Below are positions 34,016-45,315 of a stretch of DNA of 64,000 bases, piece by piece; position 1 is the first letter of the stretch; every line of letters starts with the position of its first letter. The notes below the pieces were generated by a model. The model made no database searches, was not told the origin of the DNA, and saw only the letters and a list, made by a program, of their open reading frames with translations. Location of the stretch: contig NZ_JASZYR010000001.1 of the NCBI RefSeq assembly GCF_030316855.1, positions 248,001-312,000 of the forward strand, in the 5' to 3' direction. Both the position numbers and the translations under genes were made by a program. The stretch is from Variovorax sp. J22P240. GTDB taxonomy: Bacteria > Pseudomonadota > Gammaproteobacteria > Burkholderiales > Burkholderiaceae_C.

Positions 34016-35704
34016 AAACCATGCCTGCGCGGCAGCCGCTGTGCGGCCCTGATCGGTCAGCACCCATTCCAGTCTCTTGCTGGTGCCGTTGCTGCCGAGG
34101 TACTCCGCGATGGCGAGAAGGCCCCGTGCCTGAAGCAACTGCAGCACGCCATTCAGCTTCTTCATCTCGCGCAATCGCTTGGGCAGGTCCGGCACCATGA
34201 TTGCCAGAATCCTGGCCGCGTTGTTGTTGGCCGTGAGGCTGGACGAGATGCGCTGGCCCTGCATCCTGGCTGCGGCGAACCCCTTGAGCAGGATGCGCTC
34301 GTCGTTGGGGTGCTCGATGGCATGCACCACTGCCGGACCGGGCTGCTCGTCGGGAAGGATGACGCCGTGGCGGGGGTCCCAGTGCAAATGCAGGCCGGTG
34401 CCACCAGCCGGGGCGTAGTTGCCCTTGGCACGCTTCAGGATGTAGGGGGCAGGTGGCCCCGCCGCGTCATCGTCATCGTCCTCCTGCTCGGCATCGGCCT
34501 TGCGGCGGGTCAGCTCCCAGCGGCTGCGCACGCTGTTGTGCCATTGGGTGCTGCCACTCCACTGCTGGCCGGCAGTGTTCGACACGCTGGCGGCGCGGTT
34601 GACGTGAGCCAGGAGCAGCACCGCGCCCGTGTGGCGCGAGGGCAGGAGGTGCCGCAGCGAACGGATGAAGGCCCGCACGGCAGGACGGCTGATCTCGTTG
34701 GCTGCATAGGTGTCCGAGGCGTTGTCGATCACCACGATGTCGATGGCTTCAGCGGCCATCAGGGCACGCAGTTCCTGGTAGCTGCGCGTGAGCCTTCCGA
34801 CTGTGCCGCGCTGCTCTTCGAACAGTTCGGGGTCGTCGAGGTCAGCGGCGTCAACGACGAAGAGCCAGCCGTCCAAGGTGTCCGGCGTGATGCCCAGGGC
34901 GCTGCAGTACTGCTGGACGCGCCAGTTCAGGATTGGCAAGCCGTCCTCGCACGAGTAGAAGAGCACCCGGCGCGGCGGTCGCGGCGGGGTGCCGAGCACG
35001 GGCAGGCCAGCCGCGATGCAGATTGCGATGAGCAGGCCGATCTGCGACTTGCCGCCTTCACCGTGCGCAGCCAGGAGGGTGACGCATCCCTCAGGCAACC
35101 ACTCAGGGATGACGAAGGCGGGCGGATCCTGCGGGTGGCTCGCAAGGTCCACGAGATTGAGGGTGTGCGCCTGCAGCCGCTGCGGCTCGTTTGCGTCCTC
35201 CAGCAGCAGCAGGGCCTGCCTCGTTGCCTCACCCGCATCACGCAGGCTGATCTGGTCGCGTTTGAAGTGCCCTTCTTTGGCCCGGTCATGCAGGGCGATG
35301 GCCTGACGGCTGGTTGCGCAGTCACGCACGATGGCTGCGTGGGCACCGATGGCGCTGGCACTACAGACGCATTGCCTCAGTTGATCGAGGTAGACCAACC
35401 CGCCGACTTGCTCGGCCCCGCCGTTGCGCTCGAAGTGTTCGGCCACGGTGATGACATCAGCAACCTGACCTTGGCTCATCATCGTGGCGAGCGCACCAAA
35501 GATCAGTCGATGCTCATGCTGGTAGAAGTGCCCAGCCTGCAGAGTGGTGGCGACCTCCGGCCACGCGCCGTTGTCCATCAGCAGGGCACCGAGCACGCTG
35601 TGCTCAGCTTCGATGCTGTGCGGCGGCACGCGCTGGTTTGCACCGTCCGCGTCACGTTGCCCTCCGTCCACGCGGTAGATTGCATCCGTCAGTGCAACGC
35701 TCAT
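33968..35704 (-). CDS. Replicative helicase: DnaB N-terminal domain fused to RepA-like AAA ATPase
   Basis: 578 residues. The N-terminal ~120 (PPHSIEAEHSVLGALLMDNG, then VYLDQLRQCV) match the DnaB N-terminal helical domain. From about residue 195, an AAA_25/RepA (RSF1010-type) motor follows: Walker A AAHGEGGKSQ, then RVLFYSCEDG, then Walker B IDIVVIDNAS. The C-terminal ~100 residues resemble a winged-helix region (EMKKLNGVLQLLQARGLLAI). Its combination suggests the island drives its own replication or unwinding at the adjacent repeats. Overlaps the upstream 35701 gene by 4 bp. Confidence 0.85.
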   Translation of the reverse strand: MSVALTDAIYRVDGGQRDADGANQRVPPHSIEAEHSVLGALLMDNGAWPEVATTLQAGHFYQHEHRLIFGALATMMSQGQVADVITVAEHFERNGGAEQVGGLVYLDQLRQCVCSASAIGAHAAIVRDCATSRQAIALHDRAKEGHFKRDQISLRDAGEATRQALLLLEDANEPQRLQAHTLNLVDLASHPQDPPAFVIPEWLPEGCVTLLAAHGEGGKSQIGLLIAICIAAGLPVLGTPPRPPRRVLFYSCEDGLPILNWRVQQYCSALGITPDTLDGWLFVVDAADLDDPELFEEQRGTVGRLTRSYQELRALMAAEAIDIVVIDNASDTYAANEISRPAVRAFIRSLRHLLPSRHTGAVLLLAHVNRAASVSNTAGQQWSGSTQWHNSVRSRWELTRRKADAEQEDDDDDAAGPPAPYILKRAKGNYAPAGGTGLHLHWDPRHGVILPDEQPGPAVVHAIEHPNDERILLKGFAAARMQGQRISSSLTANNNAARILAIMVPDLPKRLREMKKLNGVLQLLQARGLLAIAEYLGSNGTSKRLEWVLTDQGRTAAAAQAWFAPASAPASAEQGAGA

Positions 35705-35883
35705 TGCATGACCTCTTCACGCTGACGCGGCGCAAGTGCTGGCAACCACATCGGCCAACACGCTTCTGTCCATGGCGGACGCCAGCGGCCTTCGTAAGCC
35801 GCCTGCTCGCGGTACCACTTATTGCCGCCACGGCTTGGCGGCGGCTTAGGCTTGTCCGGGGTGCTGGTGCTGGGTCCGGTCAT
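35701..35883 (-). CDS. Small hypothetical protein (phage-like cassette)
   Basis: 60 residues, polar and Pro/Trp-rich (KPPPSRGGNKWYREQAAYEG). It overlaps the helicase start by 4 bp and the upstream gene's end by 4 bp (ATGA at both), typical of phage-like cassettes with coupled translation. No family is recognised. Confidence 0.6.
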   Translation of the reverse strand: MTGPSTSTPDKPKPPPSRGGNKWYREQAAYEGRWRPPWTEACWPMWLPALAPRQREEVMQ

Positions 35884-36362
35884 GACTGCACCTCCTCACC
35901 AGGTTCGTGACCCGTGTCTGCGATCTGATAGGGTCTCACTGCCTGCAGCGGGCATTTGCGGACCATGCACTCGCGGACCTCTTCGAACTGAAACCCGGAG
36001 CAGGTCAGGCACATGGCCGTGATGCGGTCACGGTGGGTCGCATGACCGCCGCCCAGCACATGGGCCATGCGCGGGCGGTGCTTGGTCGGGATGGTGGCGA
36101 GGTAGGCGGCTGTCTTGCCATCCACCTGCCCGTATGGGGCCGATGGCGGCACGGTCGCGCCTTCGGAAAGGGGTAGCTGGCCGGCTGCGGTTTGCGGTGC
36201 TACCGGATCGGGCGGAGAATCCGTTTCCATCTGGTTGGCTCCAGAGTTCGCTGCGACGGAATCGTGGTCCTTCGCAGCGGTTTTTCCGAAAGACGCCGCC
36301 GCTTGTGACGGTCGCGGGCGTCGCCCTTTCTTGGTCGTGCCGATACGCAGGCTGACCATCAT
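35880..36362 (-). CDS. Small zinc-finger-like phage protein
   Basis: 160 residues. The N-terminal ~95 are low-complexity. Near the C-terminus, AMCLTCSGFQFEEVRECMV then RKCPLQAVRPY forms a Cys4 pattern CxxC-x10-C-x4-CPL. This motif is seen in many small phage and satellite proteins of unknown role, and likely binds zinc. It is the next member of the overlapping cassette that leads into the helicase. Confidence 0.68.
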   Translation of the reverse strand: MMVSLRIGTTKKGRRPRPSQAAASFGKTAAKDHDSVAANSGANQMETDSPPDPVAPQTAAGQLPLSEGATVPPSAPYGQVDGKTAAYLATIPTKHRPRMAHVLGGGHATHRDRITAMCLTCSGFQFEEVRECMVRKCPLQAVRPYQIADTGHEPGEEVQS

Positions 36363-36617
36363 TCAAAGGATTGCTGGCGAACGTCCGTCTGCGTCGGTGC
36401 CGCGTATTCGGCTATGTAGCCATGCCGCCAGATGCGGGTTCGGATAGAGGAACGTCGTCCCGAGCTTCACGTATGGGGGGCCTTGACCACGGCGACGCCA
36501 GTCGACTACCGAATCGGGCTTGACCCCGGCGAGCTTGGCGAGGTCGGCTTCAATCGTGCAGTTGAGCTTTTCAGCCAGGGTTCGCTGAACGGCTTCCAGA
36601 TTGTCCTGCGTGCTCAT
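36363..36617 (-). CDS. AlpA/excisionase-like DNA-binding protein
   Basis: 84 residues with a MerR-like winged-helix pattern: IEADLAKLAGVKPDSVVDWR then RRGQGPPYVKLGTTFLYPNP and LAAWL. Small proteins of this type act as excisionase/AlpA regulators for nearby tyrosine integrases. It starts in a 4-bp overlap with the 58-residue gene upstream and directly abuts the Cys4 gene. Either directionality or transcription control is plausible. Confidence 0.78.
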   Translation of the reverse strand: MSTQDNLEAVQRTLAEKLNCTIEADLAKLAGVKPDSVVDWRRRGQGPPYVKLGTTFLYPNPHLAAWLHSRIRGTDADGRSPAIL

Positions 36618-36790
36618 CGCCGGCTCCGAACGACGCGAACGGTCTGACCGTCGGTATAGGGCTTGCCACTGTAGGTACCCCGCAAGGCCCGGCGCTTCGC
36701 GTTAGCAGTCTGGTCCGGGTGCAGCTCCACGACCTTCTGCGGCACGCTCGGCATGCTCGTCGGCAGCGCCTTTTTGTCGATTGCAGTCAC
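36614..36790 (-). CDS. Very small basic protein (58 residues)
   Basis: It starts at the GTG at 36790 (GGGGAT lies a few bases upstream) and reads VTAIDKKALPTSMPSVPQKV, ending in RVVRSRR. The stop overlaps the start of the AlpA-like gene by ATGA, which is the main reason to accept it. It is rich in Lys and Arg. Unknown, but it completes the overlapping cassette from 36.79 down to 33.97 kb. Confidence 0.55.
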   Translation of the reverse strand: MTAIDKKALPTSMPSVPQKVVELHPDQTANAKRRALRGTYSGKPYTDGQTVRVVRSRR

Positions 36791-36935
36791 GATGCATCCC
36801 CATCAAACCCCGCCGAAGGGCCGGGCCAATGCTTCTGCATTGTTCACATATCTGGCGATGGTGGAGTTGTGAGTCGGAGAAGCGATTAATGCGACAAAAC
36901 AGCGGGAACAAAGGACTTCCGAGTCTTATCGGGTC

Positions 36936-37250
36936 TCACCCACGCTGTGCGAAAACGCTGGACACGGCAACGGCCGCCCGCACGACCCACCGGTCATGCG
37001 CCTTGGCCCACTGTTCCGCCCGGCCCTGCCAGTACAGTCCTTGGCGTCCTTGGCCGACGCGAAAGCCGGCTGCCTTGCGCAAGCCATTGCTACCAGGGCG
37101 ATTGAGGTCCCGGACGATTCGGGGCCAGTTCGCACTGAGCAGGCGAATCAACGCGGCTTTGGTGACGAGCACGTCGTCCTCCGGCATGCCGGGCAGAGGG
37201 AGGCGGTGCCGATGGGGCACTGCCGCTTCAGTACGATTGCGGGTAGCCAT
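36936..37250 (-). CDS. Hypothetical protein beside integrase
   Basis: 104 residues. AGGTGA lies 5-10 bp before the ATG at 37250. The segment VLVTKAALIRLLSANWPRIV then GLRKAAGFRVGQGRQGLYWQ is compatible with a small DNA-binding helix plus a beta hairpin, but no family is clear. It sits between the integrase gene (85 bp away) and the AlpA cassette, a position for regulators of integration. Confidence 0.55.
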   Translation of the reverse strand: MATRNRTEAAVPHRHRLPLPGMPEDDVLVTKAALIRLLSANWPRIVRDLNRPGSNGLRKAAGFRVGQGRQGLYWQGRAEQWAKAHDRWVVRAAVAVSSVFAQRG

Positions 37251-37334
37251 GGGATCACCTCTCGCTCAGGTGGATCAGGGTCAGCGGGGGCCGGGCGTGT
37301 CGCAACGCTCGGCCCTGCGCGTCATTGTGTCCCC

Positions 37335-38480
37335 CTATGCGGCAGCTTCCACCAGTCGCAGCCGACGCGGCCTTGCGGCCGGGGCCGACGTTTCGGCAGG
37401 TACCACGGCCGGCGCGGTGGGGCATGGGTTGTGGCGGTCATACGCCGCATGCACGTCCTCAGTGCTCAAGTTGAGATACCTCATCAGCATCTTCGGGTCC
37501 TTGTGCCCGCTGATCTTCATCACCTGCGGAATTTGAAGACCGGCCTTGAACAACCGTGTGATGCCTTCATGGCGCATATCGTGCAGGCGCAGGTTTTTGA
37601 TCTTGCAAGCCTTGACGGCGCGGGTGAACAACGTGGAAACGGAGCCCGCGTTGTAAGGAAAGAGGAAGCCCGATCTCCGCTCGTGCAGCGCGGCCTCCAC
37701 CATGGTCCATGCCGGCCCGAGCAACGGCACCAGTTGATCGTTGCCGACCTTCTCGGACGGGTCCTTGCGGTCACGAATCCACACAGAGCGTTTTTCTTCG
37801 TCGACATCTTCACAGGTGATGCGGCAGACCTCGCTGATGCGCATGGCCGACGCGATAGCGAACTCGACCAGCTCCCGCATCGGCGTCATGTCGCGGTTCA
37901 TCATCCCCAGCTTGAGGGCCTGCACTTCCCAGTGATGAAAAAGCTTGTCCAGTTCGGCGGGCGTCGGCAGACGGTCGCGCTCCGTGCTGCGGGTGTTGAG
38001 CTTGCGATGCTTCAGCGATGCTCGTGCGTCCAGTGCGAGGCGCTCTGGAACGTCAAGGTGCCGGACATGCTTTGCCCATTTCATGACGCTGCTCAAGAAG
38101 CTCAAATCTGCCGCGATCGTGACGCCGCCCGCGCCTTGCTTCTGTCGGCGGTCGATCAGATCACGCAGGGTGATCGCACTCAGTTGGGACACTTTCACGT
38201 TGCCGATTTCGCGGCGGAGCATCGCCAAGGAAGCACGCTTGGTCCTGCCCTGCTTGTCGGTGATGCCGCTCTCGTTGTAGAGGTCGACCAATTGACTGAC
38301 AGTGGTCGCCGATGGCAGCGGCGCATGGCCGCCCGCAGCAACGACGCGGACCTGCGCCTCGATCTCTGCCGCCCACTTGCGAGCCTCAGGCTTGCTCTGG
38401 AAGGTCGCTGTGCGATCGATGCCCTTGCGCCGGACCTGAACGCGCCAAGAGCCTGAAGGTAGTTGCGAAAATGAAGCCAT
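37335..38480 (-). CDS. int: dusA-type site-specific tyrosine integrase
   Basis: 381 residues from the ATG at 38480. N-terminal beta-strand SAM-like DNA-binding region (FSQLPSGSWRVQVRRKGIDR), core-binding domain about 60-160, and catalytic domain about 175-345. The active residues visible are Arg in SAMRISEVCRI, Lys in the beta hairpin, His-x-x-Arg in LHDMRHEG, His in ISGHKDP and Tyr in MLMRYLNL. Its placement, beside and divergent from dusA, is that of DAI integrases, which insert in the dusA 5' region. It is convergent with no gene and ends 85 bp from the 36936 gene. Confidence 0.93.
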   Translation of the reverse strand: MASFSQLPSGSWRVQVRRKGIDRTATFQSKPEARKWAAEIEAQVRVVAAGGHAPLPSATTVSQLVDLYNESGITDKQGRTKRASLAMLRREIGNVKVSQLSAITLRDLIDRRQKQGAGGVTIAADLSFLSSVMKWAKHVRHLDVPERLALDARASLKHRKLNTRSTERDRLPTPAELDKLFHHWEVQALKLGMMNRDMTPMRELVEFAIASAMRISEVCRITCEDVDEEKRSVWIRDRKDPSEKVGNDQLVPLLGPAWTMVEAALHERRSGFLFPYNAGSVSTLFTRAVKACKIKNLRLHDMRHEGITRLFKAGLQIPQVMKISGHKDPKMLMRYLNLSTEDVHAAYDRHNPCPTAPAVVPAETSAPAARPRRLRLVEAAA

Positions 38481-38495
38481 GTCGTGTTCCCAATC

Positions 38496-38578
38496 CGTGC
38501 CCAAATTTCTGTGCATCAATGATACAGAAATGGCACATTCCGTGCCCATTTCCTGCCCATTTTTCGTGAAAATGGGCA
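38496..38578. promoter_or_regulatory. Right arm-type repeats and hairpin in the int-dusA gap
   Basis: CGTGCCCAAAT at 38496-38506 repeats the left-end 11-mer exactly. CGTGCCCATTT (38541-38551) and CCTGCCCATTT (38552-38562) are near copies. TGCCCATTTT (38554-38563) pairs with AAAATGGGCA (38569-38578) in a 10-bp stem with a 5-bp loop. The sites overlap the int promoter region, so integrase binding may repress int. Confidence 0.7.
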
Positions 38579-38633
38579 TGGAATGTTTGCGGTTCCTAAC
38601 GTGGAAAACAAGATGGATAAAGGAATATAGATT

Positions 38634-39599
38634 TTGAAAATCTCTATTGCTCCAATGATGGATTGGACAGATCACCACTGCCGGTACTTCCATCGCCTCC
38701 TCACGCGGCGCACGCTGCTCTACACCGAGATGGTGACGACCGGCGCGCTCATCCACGGCGACGTCCCGCGCCACTTGCGTTTCAACAGCGAGGAGCATCC
38801 TGTCGCGCTCCAGCTCGGCGGCAGCGAGCCGGCAGATCTGGCGCATTGCGCAAAGCTGGGCGAGGAGTGGGGCTACGACGAGATCAACATCAACTGCGGC
38901 TGCCCGAGCGAGCGCGTGCAGCGCGGCGCCTTCGGTGCGTGCCTCATGAACGAGCCGCAGCTGGTGGCCGACTGCGTGAAGGCGATGGTCGATGTGGTGG
39001 ATGTGCCCGTCACCGTCAAGCACCGCATTGGCATCGACAAGATCGAAAGCTATGAATTCGTGCGCGACTTCGTGGGCAAGGTGAGCGAAGCGGGCTGCGA
39101 AACCTTCATCGTCCATGCACGCAACGCCTGGCTCAAGGGCCTGTCCCCCAAGCAGAACCGCGAAGTGCCGCCGCTGCGCTATGAGCTGGTGCATCGGCTC
39201 AAACACGACTTTCCGGCGCTGCATTTCTCGATCAACGGCGGCTTCAACGACAACGCGCAGATGCATGCGCACCTGCGCTTGCTCGACGGCGTGATGATCG
39301 GCCGCGAGGCCTATCACAACCCCTGGTGGCTGGTCGAATGGGATGCAGTCTTCTACGGCGAGGCACCTTCGACGCTGACACGGGAAGAGGTCGAGCGCCA
39401 GATGTGCGACTACATGGCCCGAGAGGCCGCCGAGCACGGCACGCCATGGTCGAACATCGCCCGCCACATGCTCGGCCTGCGCAATGGCCTCCCAGGCGCC
39501 CGCCGCTGGCGCCAGGTCTGGAGCGACCACCGCCTCAAGTCCCGCCCCCCCCACGAGGTGATGGCGATCGCCCACGACCCGGCCGAGCAGGCTGCCTAA
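38634..39599 (+). CDS. dusA: tRNA-dihydrouridine(20/20a) synthase DusA (5' end supplied by the island)
   Basis: A 321-residue FMN enzyme that reduces uridines 20/20a of tRNAs to dihydrouridine. SIAPMMDWTDHHCRYFHRLL opens the TIM barrel. INCGCPSERVQRGAFGACLM contains the catalytic Cys, and VKHRIGID and INGGFN the FMN phosphate region. The start is a TTG at 38634 with AAAGGA 9-14 bp upstream; both lie in island DNA, replacing the stranded N-terminus at 22.3 kb. The protein's first 3-4 residues therefore differ from the host original, but all catalytic parts remain. Confidence 0.95.
   Translation: MKISIAPMMDWTDHHCRYFHRLLTRRTLLYTEMVTTGALIHGDVPRHLRFNSEEHPVALQLGGSEPADLAHCAKLGEEWGYDEININCGCPSERVQRGAFGACLMNEPQLVADCVKAMVDVVDVPVTVKHRIGIDKIESYEFVRDFVGKVSEAGCETFIVHARNAWLKGLSPKQNREVPPLRYELVHRLKHDFPALHFSINGGFNDNAQMHAHLRLLDGVMIGREAYHNPWWLVEWDAVFYGEAPSTLTREEVERQMCDYMAREAAEHGTPWSNIARHMLGLRNGLPGARRWRQVWSDHRLKSRPPHEVMAIAHDPAEQAA
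38643..38663. repeat. attR: right attachment site inside dusA
   Basis: It matches attL at 22340-22360 in 18 of 21 bases and is identical over the last 9. It codes for SIAPMMD of the new dusA. The mismatches are conservative or silent in protein terms (V to I only), so integration preserved the enzyme's first beta strand. Confidence 0.85.
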
Positions 39600-39631
39600 G
39601 CGAAAGCGAAGGCAGCCAGATCGAGGAATAC

Positions 39632-39719
39632 CGCGGACCCGGCTCCGCCGGTCCGCCGGTATTGCCCCCGGCAGGGGGTAGGCGAAGCGACACGAAGTGC
39701 GCGCAGCCTGGGGGCGAGC
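39632..39719. repeat. Dispersed intergenic repeat, copy 3
   Basis: After dusA and before the convergent GntR gene. GCGGACCCGGCTCCGCCGGT, a CCCCCGGCAGGGGG hairpin, GGCGAAGCGACACGAAGTGC and GCAGCCTGGGGGCGAGC appear in the same order as in the copies at 12.16 and 13.98 kb. The hairpins could serve as a terminator for dusA. Confidence 0.75.
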
Positions 39720-40367
39720 CTAGTTCGCTGCTTCCAGGCCGTTGCTGAAGTGCCGCTGCATCCGCGCCATGGCCTCGGCGGCATCGCGCGCCTTGATCGC
39801 CGCCATGATGGCCCGATGCTCCTTCAGCGACTCGCCGATGCGGCCGGACTTCAACAGCGAGTTGTGGCGGTTGAGCTTCATCACCTTGCGCAGGTCGGCG
39901 ACCATCTGGTCGCGCCAGCGGTTGTCGGCGATCGCGAGCAGCCGCATGTGGAAGCGCTCGTTGATCGCGAAGAAGTTCTGGCGATCGATGTGGCCCGGCG
40001 CCGCGGCGGCTTCGAGCTCGGCATGCAGGGCATCGAGCTCAGCCAGCTCGGCTTCCGTCGCGTGCTCGGCGACCACGCCCGCGGCATCGCTCTCCAGCAG
40101 GCTGAGCAGGTGGTAGACGTCCGCCAGATCCTTCTCCGAGACCTCGGTCACGTAGGCGCCTCGCCGCACCTTCATCGTGACCAGGCCCTCGGCCGCCAGC
40201 ACCTTCAGCGCCTCGCGCAGGGGCGTGCGACTAATGCCGTATTCGTCGGCCAGCTTGAGCTCGTCGATCCAGCCTCCGGGTTCGAGCTCCCGGCTGAAGA
40301 TGCGCTGGCGCAGAAGTTCGGCCACTTCTTCATAGAGGGCGCGCGGTGTGAGGGTGACAGCAGACAT
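39720..40367 (-). CDS. GntR-family regulator (FCD/FadR subfamily)
   Basis: 215 residues from the ATG at 40367. The winged helix LADEYGISRTPLREALKVLA (about residues 43-62) is classic GntR. The C-terminal FCD domain has metal-site His/Asp/Asn residues, NERFHMRLLAIADN and EHRAIMAAI. It is divergent from the methylmalonyl-CoA mutase gene, with a ~130-bp AT-rich gap containing TTGAATTAATAATTA. It likely represses the propionyl-CoA cluster; the ligand may be a pathway acyl-CoA or organic acid. Confidence 0.88.
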   Translation of the reverse strand: MSAVTLTPRALYEEVAELLRQRIFSRELEPGGWIDELKLADEYGISRTPLREALKVLAAEGLVTMKVRRGAYVTEVSEKDLADVYHLLSLLESDAAGVVAEHATEAELAELDALHAELEAAAAPGHIDRQNFFAINERFHMRLLAIADNRWRDQMVADLRKVMKLNRHNSLLKSGRIGESLKEHRAIMAAIKARDAAEAMARMQRHFSNGLEAAN

Positions 40368-40499
40368 GGCTGGAATGTACCCCAAGTTCGATCTTTGAAT
40401 TAATAATTACGGATCGGTTAGACTAGCGATCGAATTTGAACTGTGCCGCTCCTGCGCGGACACTCCCGACACACTCGCACGACCTGCAAAGCGGCGCTC

Positions 40500-42659
<2,160 letters not shown>

Positions 42660-42661
42660 AC

Positions 42662-43720
42662 ATGCCGGTTCGAACACCGGTCACGGCTGAATCGCTGGCG
42701 ACCTCGGATGGTGCTGTGCAGCGCCGCGCGATCGCCAAGGCGATCACGCTGCTCGAATCGACCCGCGACGACCATCGCGCGCAGGCGGACGAATTGCTCA
42801 CTGCCTTGCTGCCTCACACGGGGAATTCGTTCCGGCTCGGGATTTCGGGCGTACCCGGCGTTGGTAAGTCGACTTTCATCGAGGCGTTGGGGCTGTTCCT
42901 GATCGAGCGCGGCCACCGCGTGGCGGTGCTCACCGTCGACCCGTCATCCACCGTCTCGGGCGGCTCGATCCTCGGCGACAAGACACGCATGGAAAAGCTC
43001 TCGGTGCACGAGCGCGCTTACATCCGCCCGAGCCCGTCGTCGGGCACGCTCGGCGGCGTCGCAGAGAAGACGCGCGAGGCGATGCTGGTATGCGAAGCCG
43101 CCGGCTACGACATCGTGATCGTCGAAACGGTCGGCGTAGGCCAGAGCGAGACTGCGGTCTCTGGCATGACCGACATGTTCGTGCTGCTCCAACTGCCGAA
43201 CGCCGGTGATGACCTTCAGGCCATCAAGAAGGGCGTGATGGAACTGGCCGACCTGGTCGTCATCAACAAGGCCGACATCGACAAGGATGCGGCGACCCGC
43301 GCGCAGGCGCAGATTGCGTCGGCGCTGCGTCTTTTCGGTCACCACGGCAACCCGGCGCATGCACAGGTGATGCACGCGGCTCACGCCGTGCCGGGTTCCC
43401 CCGAAGCGGAAGTGCGCTTCTGGCTGCCCAAGGTGATCCAGCTCAGCGCATTGGCCGGCACCGGCATCGACGTATTCTGGGATGCGGTCCTGCAGTTCAA
43501 GGCGCTGCAGACCGCCAACGGCAAGTTGGCCACGCGCCGCGAAAAGCAGGCGCTCTCATGGATGTGGGAGCGCATCGACGCCGGGCTCAAGCAGGCATTC
43601 CGCCATCACCCGCAGGTACGCGAACTGTTGCCCCAAGCCATCGCCCAGGTGGCGGCAGGCACGCTGCCTGCATCGACCGCTGCGCGCAATCTGCTCGCCG
43701 CGCAGGCCGGACGAGCGTAG
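42662..43720 (+). CDS. meaB: Methylmalonyl-CoA mutase-associated GTPase MeaB
   Basis: A 352-residue G3E GTPase that loads and protects adenosylcobalamin on the mutase (also called ArgK). Walker [15 protein letters not shown], the switch region [29 protein letters not shown] and NKAD base recognition are present. It begins 2 bp after scpA, so the pair is coupled. Confidence 0.95.
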   Translation: MPVRTPVTAESLATSDGAVQRRAIAKAITLLESTRDDHRAQADELLTALLPHTGNSFRLGISGVPGVGKSTFIEALGLFLIERGHRVAVLTVDPSSTVSGGSILGDKTRMEKLSVHERAYIRPSPSSGTLGGVAEKTREAMLVCEAAGYDIVIVETVGVGQSETAVSGMTDMFVLLQLPNAGDDLQAIKKGVMELADLVVINKADIDKDAATRAQAQIASALRLFGHHGNPAHAQVMHAAHAVPGSPEAEVRFWLPKVIQLSALAGTGIDVFWDAVLQFKALQTANGKLATRREKQALSWMWERIDAGLKQAFRHHPQVRELLPQAIAQVAAGTLPASTAARNLLAAQAGRA

Positions 43721-43767
43721 CCTGTCGCCTGCCACCTCCACAAGATCAACTCTCCCGACGAAACGCC

Positions 43768-45300
<1,533 letters not shown>

Positions 45301-45315
45301 GCCGGAAAGAAGAAC

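Larger units (their letters stand above)
22352..38663. mobile_element. dusA-integrated genomic island (DAI type), about 16.3 kb
   Basis: Bounded by imperfect direct repeats in dusA codons and carrying a tyrosine integrase gene that points away from dusA at the right end. Core genes are the integrase, an AlpA-like regulator, a DnaB-N/RepA-type helicase and small overlapping phage-like genes. Cargo is an AT-rich three-gene operon, a HIT-HNH pair, nuclease-like proteins, HEPN-like proteins and unknowns. There is no relaxase, type IV secretion, capsid or terminase gene, so it cannot transfer or package itself unaided. Integrases targeting dusA are an established family; this particular cargo combination was not recognised. 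Confidence 0.92.

Noticed and set aside
38481..39575. N-terminal extension of the integrase frame into dusA antisense
   Set aside because: The extra ~365 codons are antisense to dusA and cross the attachment site; the integrase domain begins cleanly at MASFSQLPSG (38480).
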